Assembly (NCBI GenBank): GCA_046160725.1
Contig: JBJXHB010000546.1
Location: forward strand, 1 to 9,936
From: JBJXHB01 sp046160725
GTDB taxonomy: Bacteria > Pseudomonadota > Gammaproteobacteria > Burkholderiales > Burkholderiaceae_C
DNA: 9,936 bases
Reading direction: 5' to 3'
Below the pieces are notes generated by a model. That model made no database searches, was not told the DNA's origin, and was given only the letters and a program-made list of their open reading frames with translations. Of the stretch, positions 1 through 6,883 are shown piece by piece (within the stretch, counting starts at the first letter, position 1; each line of letters begins with the position of its first letter). A program made the translations under genes and the position numbers.

Positions 1-1124
1 GCCGAGGCGGCCACCGGCGCAGCGGACTGGGACGGCGCCGCGCCGACGCCGGGTGCCGACGGCACCGACGGGGCCAGGCCGCCACCACCGGCGCTGCCGC
101 CGGCCCCGCCGCCATAGGCCGCGCGCAGCACCTGGGCCAGCTTCACCGCGTCGGCATTGCGCAGGTGCACCACCCAGACGCTGCCGGTGCCATGGGCGCC
201 GGCGCTCGGGCGGTCGAGCTTGTCGACCAGGTCCTTGATGCCGGCCATGCGCGCCCCCGGGGCCCGCACCAGCAGTGCGTTGCTGCGCGAGTCCGGCAGG
301 ATGACGATGCCCGAGGCCGCCACCGGTATGCCGGGCGCGCCACTGCCGGCGGTATCCGACAGCCGTTGCACCACCGGCGCCAGGTCGGCCGCCACGGCAT
401 GTTTCAGGCCCAGCACCTCGAACTCCGACGCCGTGGGCTGATCCAGCGCCGCGATGATGCGTGCGATGCGCTGCAGGTTGTCGGCATAGTCGGTGATCAC
501 CAGCGACGTGGTGGCCGGGCTGGCATTGATGGTGTTGTTCGGGCTGATCAGCGGCCGCAGCACGGCCACCAGGTTGTTCGGGTTCTCGTGCTTGAGCGGG
601 AAGATCTGGGTGATGACCTGGTCGCCCCGCACCGTCACGCCCGGCCCGACCGAGACCGTGCCGGCCTGCAGCTTGGCATCGGCCTCGGGCACCACCTTCA
701 GCAGCCCGTTGTTGTCGACCACGGTGAAGCCGATGCCGCGCAGCGCGGCCAGGTAGGTCAGGTAGGCCTCGCGCGGCAGAATGGGCTGCTCGCTGTAGAC
801 GGTGATGGTGCCCTTGACCCGCGGGTCCAGCACCAGCTGGCGGTCCAGCATGGCCGCCATGGCCCGGGTGACGGCCTCGACATCGGCGTTGACGAAGTTC
901 ACCGTTACCGGGGTGCGTGACTTCAACGCCGCGCTATGCCCGGTGGTGCGAGGCTCAGGCCGCACCGGCCGCATGCCGGCAGTGGGATCGGCGGCGCCAG
1001 CCGTCGGCGTCGGCACCGGCGCCGCAGAGGGCTGGGCGGGTTGGGCCTGGGCCATGCCGGCAATCAGCCACGCGGCAGCCCAGGGCCAGGCCCGGCGCAG
1101 GTAAGCGATGGCGTTCATCGTCAT
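1..1124 (-). CDS. gspD: T2SS outer-membrane secretin GspD, N-terminal part (cut by window edge)
   Basis: GspD forms the multimeric outer-membrane channel through which folded exoproteins leave the cell. About 374 residues are visible before the left edge. Residues 1-27 look like a Sec signal peptide: a basic start (YLRR), a Trp/Ala-rich core, and a likely cut after AQA. A Pro/Ala/Thr-rich spacer follows. The N0 domain is at about 72-150 (VTVNFVNADVEAV, DPRVKGTITV, GIGFTVVDNNGLLKVV). N1 is at about 170-235 (QIFPLKHENPNNLVAVLRPL), N2 at about 238-312 (LPDSRSNALLVRAP), and N3 begins near 318 (VHLRNADAVKLAQVLRAAYG). The window ends in a Gly/Ala/Pro-rich loop of N3, so the secretin beta-barrel domain lies outside. 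I chose ATG 1124 because it overlaps the gspN stop as ATGA, the pattern seen at gspL/M and gspM/N. ATG 1118, two codons later, is equally possible, and neither has a strong Shine-Dalgarno. It is the last gene of the visible operon; gspE and gspF are expected beyond the edge. Confidence 0.95.
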   Translation of the reverse strand, partial: MTMNAIAYLRRAWPWAAAWLIAGMAQAQPAQPSAAPVPTPTAGAADPTAGMRPVRPEPRTTGHSAALKSRTPVTVNFVNADVEAVTRAMAAMLDRQLVLDPRVKGTITVYSEQPILPREAYLTYLAALRGIGFTVVDNNGLLKVVPEADAKLQAGTVSVGPGVTVRGDQVITQIFPLKHENPNNLVAVLRPLISPNNTINASPATTSLVITDYADNLQRIARIIAALDQPTASEFEVLGLKHAVAADLAPVVQRLSDTAGSGAPGIPVAASGIVILPDSRSNALLVRAPGARMAGIKDLVDKLDRPSAGAHGTGSVWVVHLRNADAVKLAQVLRAAYGGGAGGSAGGGGLAPSVPSAPGVGAAPSQSAAPVAAS

Positions 1125-2059
1125 CCGATCAGGATCAGCGAGGCCGCGCCTTGGCGACGGCCGATGATGTTGAGCAGGTTGGCCAAGGCGCCATCCTGCC
1201 CTTCGGCAGCGCGGGCCATGCCGCGAAAACGCAGGCCGGTACCGCTCCATTCGCCACGTCCGTCCAGCACCAGTGCGCCGTCCAGGGTCGACAGCGACAG
1301 CGTTGGCGCACCTCCGGCCGCGGCATCGCCGGCCACGCGCATGCGGTAGCTGCCCAGCCGCGGCAGCGGCGAAACCACCGAGCGTGCGTCCAGCACATCC
1401 AGGTGCAGGTTGCCGGCCAGGCTGAAGCGGCCCTGCACCCATTGCAACGACAGTCCCGTGGTGGCGGCCCGCAACAGGCCGCGCATCTGCATGGTGTTCC
1501 AGGGCGTGCCCAGGCCATCGAGCCAGGCCATCGGCCATTGGCCCAGGCCATCGGGACGGGCCGGGATGTCCAGCTGCCAGCGCCCGATGCCCCCGCGCAG
1601 GCGCAGCGGCAGATCGCCGCTCAGGCATTCGGCATGGCGCAGCGTCAGCTGCAGCACGGGCATGGCGCCGTCCAGGGCTGGCCGCAGCCGCCAATGCAGG
1701 CGCCCCGGCAAAACGGCGGCATCGCGGCTGCCGGCGCCGCCTGTCAGGGTCAGCGTGGCGCTGCCGGTCCAGATGCTGCCCTGGGCTTGCGACAGCTGGA
1801 TCGCCTCCCGGCTGGCAGACGACACCGCGGCGGCAAGCCAGGCCGCCGGTGCGTACAGCACAAAGGCGGTTAGGACGCCCAGCACGGCGCCAGCTATGGC
1901 CCAACGTCGGGACGCGCCCTGCGCGCGCTGCCAGACCCATTCCTGCAGGGTCGACGTGGCGAACCCACTGGCGCCGGCCCCGGGCCGGCGGCGCAGGCGC
2001 TGCCACCAGCCGGCCCGCCTGGGCGCACCGAATTGGGATACGGCGAAGTCACGGCTCAT
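1121..2059 (-). CDS. gspN: T2SS inner-membrane protein GspN
   Basis: GspN is an accessory, bitopic inner-membrane protein found in some T2SS operons; its exact role is not well established. The 312-residue product has a basic N-terminal cytoplasmic segment of about 52 residues, a membrane helix at about 53-75 (WAIAGAVLGVLTAFVLYAPAA), and a large periplasmic beta-rich domain. Family-like features include the QAQGSIWTGSATL segment after the helix and the C-terminal LLNIIGRRQGAASLILIG, a typical GspN ending. Its ATG overlaps the gspM stop and its TGA overlaps the chosen gspD start, so translation is probably coupled on both sides. The N-terminal arm before the helix seems longer than in GspN proteins I recall, but no downstream start would keep the ATGA overlap. 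Assignment is strong from the C-terminal motif plus position between gspM and gspD. Confidence 0.9.
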   Translation of the reverse strand: MSRDFAVSQFGAPRRAGWWQRLRRRPGAGASGFATSTLQEWVWQRAQGASRRWAIAGAVLGVLTAFVLYAPAAWLAAAVSSASREAIQLSQAQGSIWTGSATLTLTGGAGSRDAAVLPGRLHWRLRPALDGAMPVLQLTLRHAECLSGDLPLRLRGGIGRWQLDIPARPDGLGQWPMAWLDGLGTPWNTMQMRGLLRAATTGLSLQWVQGRFSLAGNLHLDVLDARSVVSPLPRLGSYRMRVAGDAAAGGAPTLSLSTLDGALVLDGRGEWSGTGLRFRGMARAAEGQDGALANLLNIIGRRQGAASLILIG

Positions 2060-2583
2060 GGGTTGCGCCCTCCCAATGCCAGCGTGATGCTGCCGTTGTC
2101 GCCGCCGTTCGGCGCCCGCACCAGATCGGCCTCCTGCACCTGCGCCCGGGCGCCGCGCCGGGCCTCGGCGAGCCAGGCTTGCAAGGCCTCGGTCTGGACC
2201 TGCCGCAGGTTGAGCACCACGCGCTCGCCCTGGATCGACAGGCGTGCCGCGTCGCCCAGCCGTGTGGTGGCCGCGCTGAGCGAGGCCTCGGCCTGGCCAG
2301 GCGGCAGGGCCGGCCGGCTGCGCCACTGCTGGGCCTGGCGCGCCAGGCGCTGCATGTCCTGCAGCTGGCCGTCCAGCGCCTCCAGGTGCTGTGGCGCCGC
2401 GTTGACCACGCGCCAGGCCGGGCCGAGAACGACCAGCCAGACCACTGCCACCGCCAGCAAGACCGCCGCCACAACCACCGTGGCGCGTTCGCGCTGGGAC
2501 AGCGCCTTCAGCGTCGTCGAGGCCCAGGCCTTCCAGCCGATGCCGGCCATTGGGTCGTCGCCGGTTATCGGGGTGGCATTCAT
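2056..2583 (-). CDS. gspM: T2SS inner-membrane platform protein GspM
   Basis: GspM is a small bitopic membrane protein that partners GspL in the inner-membrane assembly platform and helps connect the ATPase GspE to pseudopilus growth. The 175-residue product has a short cytoplasmic N-terminus containing the LSQRERATV segment typical of GspM just before the helix. The membrane helix is at about 35-54 (TVVVAAVLLAVAVVWLVVLG). A predicted helical linker follows, rich in Gln, Ala and Leu (LEALDGQLQDMQRLARQAQQW), as expected for the GspM periplasmic coiled stalk. A compact C-terminal domain ends in SITLALGG. The ATG at 2583 forms an ATGA overlap with the gspL stop; a second in-frame ATG at codon 12 is possible but loses the overlap. 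The gspN start overlaps its stop in the same way. Confidence 0.93.
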   Translation of the reverse strand: MNATPITGDDPMAGIGWKAWASTTLKALSQRERATVVVAAVLLAVAVVWLVVLGPAWRVVNAAPQHLEALDGQLQDMQRLARQAQQWRSRPALPPGQAEASLSAATTRLGDAARLSIQGERVVLNLRQVQTEALQAWLAEARRGARAQVQEADLVRAPNGGDNGSITLALGGRNP

Positions 2584-3812
2584 GGCTTCGCCCCCGGGGA
2601 TGCAACGCTGACGACCAGCCGACCCTCCTGGGGCTCCAGGCGCCAGCCGCCAGCGGCCAGCAGGCGCGCGATCTCGGCCTGCTGCGGCTCGGCCAGTCCC
2701 CGCACGCCGACGATCAGGCGGCGGCCCTCGTAGCGCACGCTGTCCAGCGGTGGCAGCCCGGCCGGCCAGACCCGCGACAGGGCGTCCAGCAGGGACTCGA
2801 AGTCGTCTGGGCCGGCCTGGCCGGCGCGCACCCTCAGGGCCTCGGTCTCGGCGCGCATCTGCGCCGGTGCGTCGATGACGGCCCGGACCTGCGGAAACGT
2901 CGTCTTGAGCAGGGCTGTCGTGGCATCGCGCCGCTGGGCGATCTCCCGGGTCTGGTGCCAGGCCCAGAGGTTCAGGCCGACCGCCTGAACCAGCAGCAAC
3001 GACGCCAGGCCCAGCCGCAGCGGCCGCCAGGCCGGGCTCAGGAAGCGCTTCCAGGCGTCGCGCAGGGCGCGGGTGCCGCGGTGTCGCAGGGCCAGCTCGA
3101 ACTGCCGGAGGTTCCACAGCGTCCGCGTGGCGGCCAGGGCGCGCTCGGCATCGGTCATCACCAGCACCGGCGCGCCCAGCCAGCGCTCCGCCTGAGCCGA
3201 GACCGCTGGCGATGACGAGAAGCGCGTGCCGCGGGCGGCCCAGGTGGTCAGCAGCGAGCGCGCCAGGGCGCCCGCCAGGTTGATGCTCTGCACACCAGCG
3301 GCATCGGACAGCACCAGCCAGGTCTGGGCGGCGCTGCCGTCCGCGGTCTCGGAGTCGGCCAGGAAGTGGCCGAGCGCGGCCTCGTCCGGCCAGCTGATCG
3401 GCACCACGCGCTCGACCAGCACGCCAGCCTGCTCCAGGGCCTGCAGATGCGCCTGCAGCTGGCCCCGGTGCAGGGCCGCGACCCAGCCGTTCTGGCCACC
3501 GGACCCGCCCGGTGCGACGGCCAGATGCAGGGCCTCGGCGTCGTCCAGCAGCTGCTCTTCCAGTACGCCGGCGATGGCTGGCCGCAGCCGGGCCGCGGGC
3601 GCCCTCGGCAGGTCCAGCTGGTGCCAGCTGATGTCGCGGTCTGGCAACACTGCCACGACCGTATCGGCCTTGGGCAATAGCGCGGGCGCCGCACGGCCCT
3701 GGGCGACGACCGACTGCCCGTCGTTGGACATGGCATAGGCGTACTCGGGCGCGGCGGACGCCGAAGCGTCACCGCGCAGACGGGCCGGCAACAGGATGAC
3801 CAGGGTCGCCAT
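2580..3812 (-). CDS. gspL: T2SS inner-membrane platform protein GspL
   Basis: GspL recruits the secretion ATPase GspE to the inner membrane through its cytoplasmic actin-like domain and binds GspM in the membrane and periplasm. The 410-residue product begins MATLVILLPARL, a typical GspL start. A cytoplasmic domain spans about 1-250, including LPDRDISWHQLDLPRAPAARL and the nearby VLEEQLLDD segment. A single membrane helix lies at about 265-285 (RLGLASLLLVQAVGLNLWAW). The periplasmic part ends in a ferredoxin-like domain at about 340-410 (SLLDALSRVWP, LIVGVRGL, GWRLEPQEGRLVVSV). The start is set by family similarity only: no Shine-Dalgarno is visible, and the seven bases before the ATG are all C on the coding strand. 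The frame stays open up to a TTG at 3851, which also lacks a ribosome site. It overlaps gspM by four bases. Upstream is the only large gap in the operon. Confidence 0.93.
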   Translation of the reverse strand: MATLVILLPARLRGDASASAAPEYAYAMSNDGQSVVAQGRAAPALLPKADTVVAVLPDRDISWHQLDLPRAPAARLRPAIAGVLEEQLLDDAEALHLAVAPGGSGGQNGWVAALHRGQLQAHLQALEQAGVLVERVVPISWPDEAALGHFLADSETADGSAAQTWLVLSDAAGVQSINLAGALARSLLTTWAARGTRFSSSPAVSAQAERWLGAPVLVMTDAERALAATRTLWNLRQFELALRHRGTRALRDAWKRFLSPAWRPLRLGLASLLLVQAVGLNLWAWHQTREIAQRRDATTALLKTTFPQVRAVIDAPAQMRAETEALRVRAGQAGPDDFESLLDALSRVWPAGLPPLDSVRYEGRRLIVGVRGLAEPQQAEIARLLAAGGWRLEPQEGRLVVSVASPGAKP

Positions 3813-3821
3813 GGGGGGGTG

Positions 3822-3835
3822 AAGGCTAACGCCTT
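3822..3835 (-). other. Small hairpin replacing the gspL ribosome site
   Basis: On the minus strand AAGGC, a GTTA loop and GCCTT form a perfect five-base stem ending nine bases before the gspL ATG, roughly where a Shine-Dalgarno should be. The palindrome GGGCGCCC lies just upstream. It might influence gspL translation, but such a short stem can occur by chance. Confidence 0.25.
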
Positions 3836-3876
3836 TGGGCGCCCATCGCAATCACGAGTCGCACAAAATCAAATAC

Positions 3877-3909
3877 TTACAGCCTGTTTTTGTAGTTATC
3901 TCGCAGCAT
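3877..3909 (-). CDS. Possible 10-codon leader-like ORF before gspL
   Basis: An ATG at 3909 opens a 10-residue frame (MLRDNYKNRL) ending in TAA, preceded by GGAAACA that could serve as a weak ribosome site. It sits in the AT-rich gap, and its Asn/Lys/Tyr content is unlike the Ala/Arg/Gly-rich neighbours. There is no attenuator-like hairpin with a U-run after it and no run of one amino acid that would point to a leader peptide. It may be chance. Confidence 0.12.
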   Translation of the reverse strand: MLRDNYKNRL

Positions 3910-3946
3910 TGTTTCCGGTCCGTAAACGGCCAGGGCCGGCCGGAGG

Positions 3947-4918
3947 TCAGGTCCCGGGCGGCCTCAGCAGGCCCACCCGTTCGCGGCGCAGCACATGCAC
4001 ATCCAGTCCGCGTCGCTCGACCAGGGACCGCTCCCGCAGCACGCGGTCGTCCAGCCGCAGCTGACCCTGGATCTCGAAGAACTGCGAGATCGTGGTGACG
4101 CGGTCGGGGTCCAGTGCGATCTGCTTTGGAATGTGGGCGCGCGCTTCGTCTGCCACCTTGAAGGCCTGGCGTTGCCGTGCCTGGATCAGCCGCTCGGCGC
4201 TGCCGGCGTCCAGGCCCTCCAGGACCGCCATCAGTACCGGGGCCGAGGCGGTGTTGAGGTTGATGGCGGTCGGCACCGGCAGCAGGTCGGCATGTTCGCG
4301 CAGGGCATCCAGGGCGGTGGGCGCCAGTCCCGACCAGCGCAGCTGGTCCAGGCGCTGCGGCGCCAGTGGCGTGTCGGCACCCGGCTGGGCCGAGGCGGCC
4401 AGCGTCCGGGCGATCTGCTCGGCCAGTGCCGGCGGCAGGCCCAGGGCGTCGCACAACCGGGCCAGGACGGCCACCTGAGCCTCCACCACCTTGCCATCGC
4501 GGACCAGGTTGCGCAGGTTGTAGCGCGCCTGTGCGTCCTGAATGGCCCCGGCCAGGAAGGCCTCTGGCCCGCTGTCGGCGTTGTTGTCCCGGTCCGCGGC
4601 AAGAAACGTCGACAGGCGCGCTTCGGCCAACGGTGTCGCCCAAGGCTCGCTCAGGGATGTCGGCCGCCCGGAGCGGGCGTCCTCGCGCAGGATCAGCCGC
4701 GCCCAGTCCAGGGCGCCTTGCAGGATCCAGGCCGACTGGCTGCGTGACCGCTCGGCGGCCTCGACCTGGATCGCCCGCCACTGTTGCCACACCATGGCCG
4801 ATGCCAGGCTGGCAACCAAGGTCAGCAGCAGCATGGCGATCAGAAGGGCCGCCCCCTGTTGCCGGCCTTTGCGGCGCCGGCGGGCGGCATGGCGGGGCGG
4901 GCGGCTGAGCCTGGACAT
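3947..4918 (-). CDS. gspK: T2SS minor pseudopilin GspK
   Basis: GspK is the largest minor pseudopilin and caps the pseudopilus tip with GspI and GspJ. The 323-residue product has a strongly basic leader of about 22 residues ending QQG, then the hydrophobic stretch AALLIAMLLLTLVASLASA. Prepilin peptidase GspO/PilD is expected to cut after that Gly. As usual for GspK, the mature N-terminus lacks the Glu at position 5 found in the other pseudopilins. The large periplasmic part includes ARYNLRNLV (about 132-140) and the helix-hairpin-helix-like INLNTASAPVLMAVL segment (about 220-235), both GspK hallmarks. The ATG at 4918 lies nine bases after the gspJ stop. After its TGA the operon pauses for 134 bases before gspL. 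Confidence 0.95.
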   Translation of the reverse strand: MSRLSRPPRHAARRRRKGRQQGAALLIAMLLLTLVASLASAMVWQQWRAIQVEAAERSRSQSAWILQGALDWARLILREDARSGRPTSLSEPWATPLAEARLSTFLAADRDNNADSGPEAFLAGAIQDAQARYNLRNLVRDGKVVEAQVAVLARLCDALGLPPALAEQIARTLAASAQPGADTPLAPQRLDQLRWSGLAPTALDALREHADLLPVPTAINLNTASAPVLMAVLEGLDAGSAERLIQARQRQAFKVADEARAHIPKQIALDPDRVTTISQFFEIQGQLRLDDRVLRERSLVERRGLDVHVLRRERVGLLRPPGT

Positions 4919-4927
4919 GGCAGGCGG

Positions 4928-5560
4928 TCAGACGGGCCGCTGCGGCGGCAAGGCGATGTCGCGCACCAGGGTGCCCTGCGGCAGGTCCAGCATCAGCCGC
5001 ACACCGGCCGGTGGCTGCTCGCGCGGTGGCAGGACGCCGGGCGCACCGGCGTCGCGCTCGGCGTCGCCGGTCGACTGGGCATTGCTCCAGGCGCCGCCGC
5101 GGAAGAAGTGCAGCCGCCAGCCCTGCGTGCCATCCAGCATGGTCAGCTGCCCAGCGGTGCGCGCGCTGAACTGCTGGCTGGCCAGCCAGGCGTCCTGCAG
5201 GGCCAATGTTCGCAACAGGGCCGGGCTGCTCCAGCGCTGCCAGCGGCCGTCACGCAGGCTCCACACCACCAGCTGCACGCCGTCGGCACTGCTGCGCGTC
5301 AACCGCAGGGCGGCGCCGTCGAAGTGCAGAAGTGGCAGCACCTGGCTGTCGTGCAGCGCCGCCAGGTCCTGCTCCCATTGCGCCAGCACCGTGCCCAGGC
5401 GCAACGTGCGCTCGGTCGCCGTCTGGCTGATCTCGCGGGTGCGCAGCATCGCGTCGATGCCCTGCCAACCGAGCGTGGCCATCACCGCCAGGATGACCAG
5501 CGCCACCAGCACCTCGACCAGCGTAAAGCCACCGGTGCGCCGCCTGCGGACGGACCGCAT
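4928..5560 (-). CDS. gspJ: T2SS minor pseudopilin GspJ
   Basis: GspJ forms the pseudopilus tip complex with GspI and GspK. The 210-residue product has an 11-residue basic leader (MRSVRRRRTGG) followed by FTLVEVLVALVILAVMATLG, a class III prepilin signal cut after Gly11, with Glu at mature position 5. GspJ features follow: GWQGIDAMLRTREI, the WEQDLAALHDSQVLPLL segment, a beta-rich core, and PPAGVRLMLDLPQG near the C-terminus. The ATG shares its A with the gspI TGA (TGATG), so translation is probably coupled. The reading frame is open far upstream through gspI, but the leader architecture fixes this start. Confidence 0.95.
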   Translation of the reverse strand: MRSVRRRRTGGFTLVEVLVALVILAVMATLGWQGIDAMLRTREISQTATERTLRLGTVLAQWEQDLAALHDSQVLPLLHFDGAALRLTRSSADGVQLVVWSLRDGRWQRWSSPALLRTLALQDAWLASQQFSARTAGQLTMLDGTQGWRLHFFRGGAWSNAQSTGDAERDAGAPGVLPPREQPPAGVRLMLDLPQGTLVRDIALPPQRPV

Positions 5561-5937
5561 CAGTAGCGCCCCATGACCGTTGCCAAAGTGACCAGCGGGC
5601 GGCCGTCGGCATCGGCCACCTGGGCCTCGACGCGGTTGAAGTTGATGTTCGGGGTGCGCTGGGCGACCATCTTGCCGCGATAGGACACACCCAGTTGCGG
5701 GCAGTCGAAGCTGCTCTCGCCGATGCCGGGCAGCGTGCGCTGAAGGCGCAGATTGGTCAGTGCGTTGTCGGCGCACCACTGCGCTGCGGTGACATCGGCC
5801 AGGCGCTGGGCGTTGTCTGTGAGGGCGCCGGCGGCCTTGATGCCGGTGCCCAGTGCCAGGGCCACGATGGCCAGCGCCACCAGGACCTCGACCAGGGTGA
5901 AGCCCGCCCGCAGGCGGCGTGCGGTTTGCCGATTCAA
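5560..5937 (-). CDS. gspI: T2SS minor pseudopilin GspI
   Basis: GspI is a minor pseudopilin thought to nucleate the tip complex with GspJ and GspK. The 125-residue product has a 12-residue basic leader (MNRQTARRLRAG) then FTLVEVLVALAIVALALGTG, with cleavage expected after Gly12 and Glu at mature position 5. The mature domain is short, as in the family, with NLRLQRTLPGIGESS and two cysteines (in WCADNAL and FDCPQLG) that could pair. The start codon is TTG at 5937, overlapping the gspH stop as TTGA, and AGGA nine bases upstream supports it. No other start gives a sensible leader. Its first ten mature residues are identical to those of GspJ. Confidence 0.93.
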   Translation of the reverse strand: MNRQTARRLRAGFTLVEVLVALAIVALALGTGIKAAGALTDNAQRLADVTAAQWCADNALTNLRLQRTLPGIGESSFDCPQLGVSYRGKMVAQRTPNINFNRVEAQVADADGRPLVTLATVMGRY

Positions 5938-6434
5938 GGGCTTGCGTCCTGGATGCTGAACGGCCCCAGCCCGTCGGTCGCCAGCGCGATCTGCTGGTCG
6001 CCAATGCGCAGCCGTATCCGTTGCGGCCCGATCAGCGGCTCCGGGCCGAGGCGCAACGCGGCCGCGCCGACGATCTCGGCCTGTACCTCGGCACTGAGCC
6101 AGCGCGTCGGCGGCGGCTCGCGCCCGGGCAGACCGATGAAGCGGAAGTCCTGGCCGCTGCCCGGCGCGGCTATCTCGAAGCGCACCGCGGTGCCGACGGC
6201 CCGGGACTCGGCCCGGGCACCTTCAAGCAGCGCCGCCAAGCGCGTGGCTTCCTGCTGCAACTGGGCCTGGGCCGGATCGCGCATCGACACCGCGACCAGC
6301 GAGGACAGCAGCGCCACCAGCACCACCACCATCAGCATTTCCAGCAGCGTGAACCCGCCGGCGCGGTGCCGGCCTTGATCAGCCCCGGCCCGGTGTGCCC
6401 GGCGGGCGCTATTGCCAGGATCCGATGTCGGCAT
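5934..6434 (-). CDS. gspH: T2SS minor pseudopilin GspH
   Basis: GspH is thought to connect the pseudopilus tip complex to the GspG shaft. From ATG 6434 the product is 166 residues, with a 27-residue leader ending RAGG, then FTLLEMLMVVVLVALLSSLV, including Glu at mature position 5. The QLQQEATRLAALLEGARAESRA segment is characteristic of the GspH helix region, followed by a beta-rich domain (VRFEIAAPGSGQDFRFIGLPG). No ATG, GTG or TTG exists between this ATG and the membrane segment, so the start must lie inside gspG. GAAGG five bases upstream supports ATG 6434 over the in-frame GTG at 6446. The overlap with gspG is 26 bases. The leader is long for a pseudopilin but within the range seen for GspH. 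Confidence 0.93.
   Translation of the reverse strand: MPTSDPGNSARRAHRAGADQGRHRAGGFTLLEMLMVVVLVALLSSLVAVSMRDPAQAQLQQEATRLAALLEGARAESRAVGTAVRFEIAAPGSGQDFRFIGLPGREPPPTRWLSAEVQAEIVGAAALRLGPEPLIGPQRIRLRIGDQQIALATDGLGPFSIQDASP
5947..5950 (-). promoter_or_regulatory. Ribosome binding site for the TTG start of gspI
   Basis: AGGA on the minus strand lies nine bases before TTG 5937, inside the last codons of gspH. It supports the unusual TTG start of gspI. Confidence 0.4.
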
Positions 6435-6873
6435 CCTTGCCTTCACCGCCCGGCTGGCCGTCGGCGCCGAAGCTGAAGACGTCGATCTCGCCCTTGAGTC
6501 CCGGGTTCAGGTATTGGTACGGCTTGCCCCAAGGGTCGGCTGGCAGCTTGTCCAGATAGGGCCGCCAGTTGGGTGCCGAAGGCCCCGCCGTGGGCTTGCG
6601 CACCAACGCCTCCAGGCCCTGCTCGGCGCTGGGGTAGCGCTGGTTGTCCAGCTTGTAGAGCTTGAGCTGCTGCATGATCCGACCCACCTCGGTGCGCGCC
6701 GCGGTGACGCGCGCGTCGTCGGTGCGGTCCAGCACCGCCGGCACGATCAGCGCTGCCAGGATGCCGATGATCACAAGCACCACCATCAGTTCGATCAGCG
6801 TGAAGCCGCGCCGAAGCCGCTGCAAGGGGCGCAATGGGGCTGCTTTTCGAGACACGTGGGCGGACTTGGTCAT
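6409..6873 (-). CDS. gspG: T2SS major pseudopilin GspG
   Basis: GspG is the major pseudopilin; its polymerisation is thought to push substrates through the secretin. The 154-residue product has a 23-residue basic leader ending LRRG, then FTLIELMVVLVIIGILAALIVP with Glu at mature position 5, cut after Gly by the prepilin peptidase. Classic GspG features follow: the ARTEVGRIMQQLKLYKLDNQRYPS helix region, EQGLEALV, the LPADPWGKPYQYLNPG loop, and the C-terminal DVFSFGADGQPGGEG followed by KDADIGSW. This last region matches the calcium-binding loop of the family. I chose ATG 6873; ATGs at 6885 and 6888 are also in frame, and none has a strong Shine-Dalgarno. It is the first gene of the minus-strand operon and overlaps gspH by 26 bases. 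The divergent gspC starts 24 bases away. Confidence 0.96.
   Translation of the reverse strand: MTKSAHVSRKAAPLRPLQRLRRGFTLIELMVVLVIIGILAALIVPAVLDRTDDARVTAARTEVGRIMQQLKLYKLDNQRYPSAEQGLEALVRKPTAGPSAPNWRPYLDKLPADPWGKPYQYLNPGLKGEIDVFSFGADGQPGGEGKDADIGSWQ
6440..6444 (-). promoter_or_regulatory. Ribosome binding site of gspH inside gspG
   Basis: GAAGG on the minus strand lies five bases before ATG 6434 and within the last codons of gspG. It decides the gspH start in favour of this ATG over the GTG at 6446. Confidence 0.5.
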
Positions 6874-6883
6874 GAGGCTCGGC

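Larger units (their letters stand above)
3813..3946. promoter_or_regulatory. AT-rich gap between gspK and gspL
   Basis: This 134-base gap is the only sizeable non-coding stretch in an otherwise overlapping operon. Positions 3851-3920 contain 29 G/C in 70 bases (about 41%), far below the surrounding genes. On the minus strand it holds a short inverted repeat (arms CCGT/ACGG, 3920-3929), a 10-codon reading frame, an 8-base palindrome GGGCGCCC (3838-3845), a small hairpin (3822-3835) and a run of seven C just before the gspL ATG. I found no good sigma-70 pair: TTTACG at 3926-3921 and GATAAC at 3900-3895 lie 20 bases apart, and TTGATT at 3872-3867 has only a poor -10. It could host an internal promoter for gspLMND or be remnant DNA; neither is proven. 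Confidence 0.35.

Noticed and set aside
917..1873. Long plus-strand open frame (318 codons) opposite gspD/gspN
   Set aside because: It lies antisense to well-supported genes. Its product is a Gln/Arg/Ala/Gly-rich low-complexity sequence with no recognisable domain, typical of GC-rich antisense frames.
3813..3819. Run of seven C before gspL as a phase-variation tract
   Set aside because: It lies just upstream of the preferred ATG, so slippage would not shift the gspL frame, and seven bases is short for a contingency locus.
3852..4790. Minus-strand open frame (312 codons) overlapping gspK and reaching into the gspK-gspL gap
   Set aside because: It is in another frame over gspK, with Gly/Arg/Pro-rich, motif-free sequence. 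Only its last residues cover the AT-rich island.
5500..6840. Repeated similar DNA segments encoding FTLVEVLVAL-like stretches
   Set aside because: These are the homologous prepilin N-termini of gspG, gspH, gspI and gspJ, explained by shared family origin, not mobile or tandem repeats.
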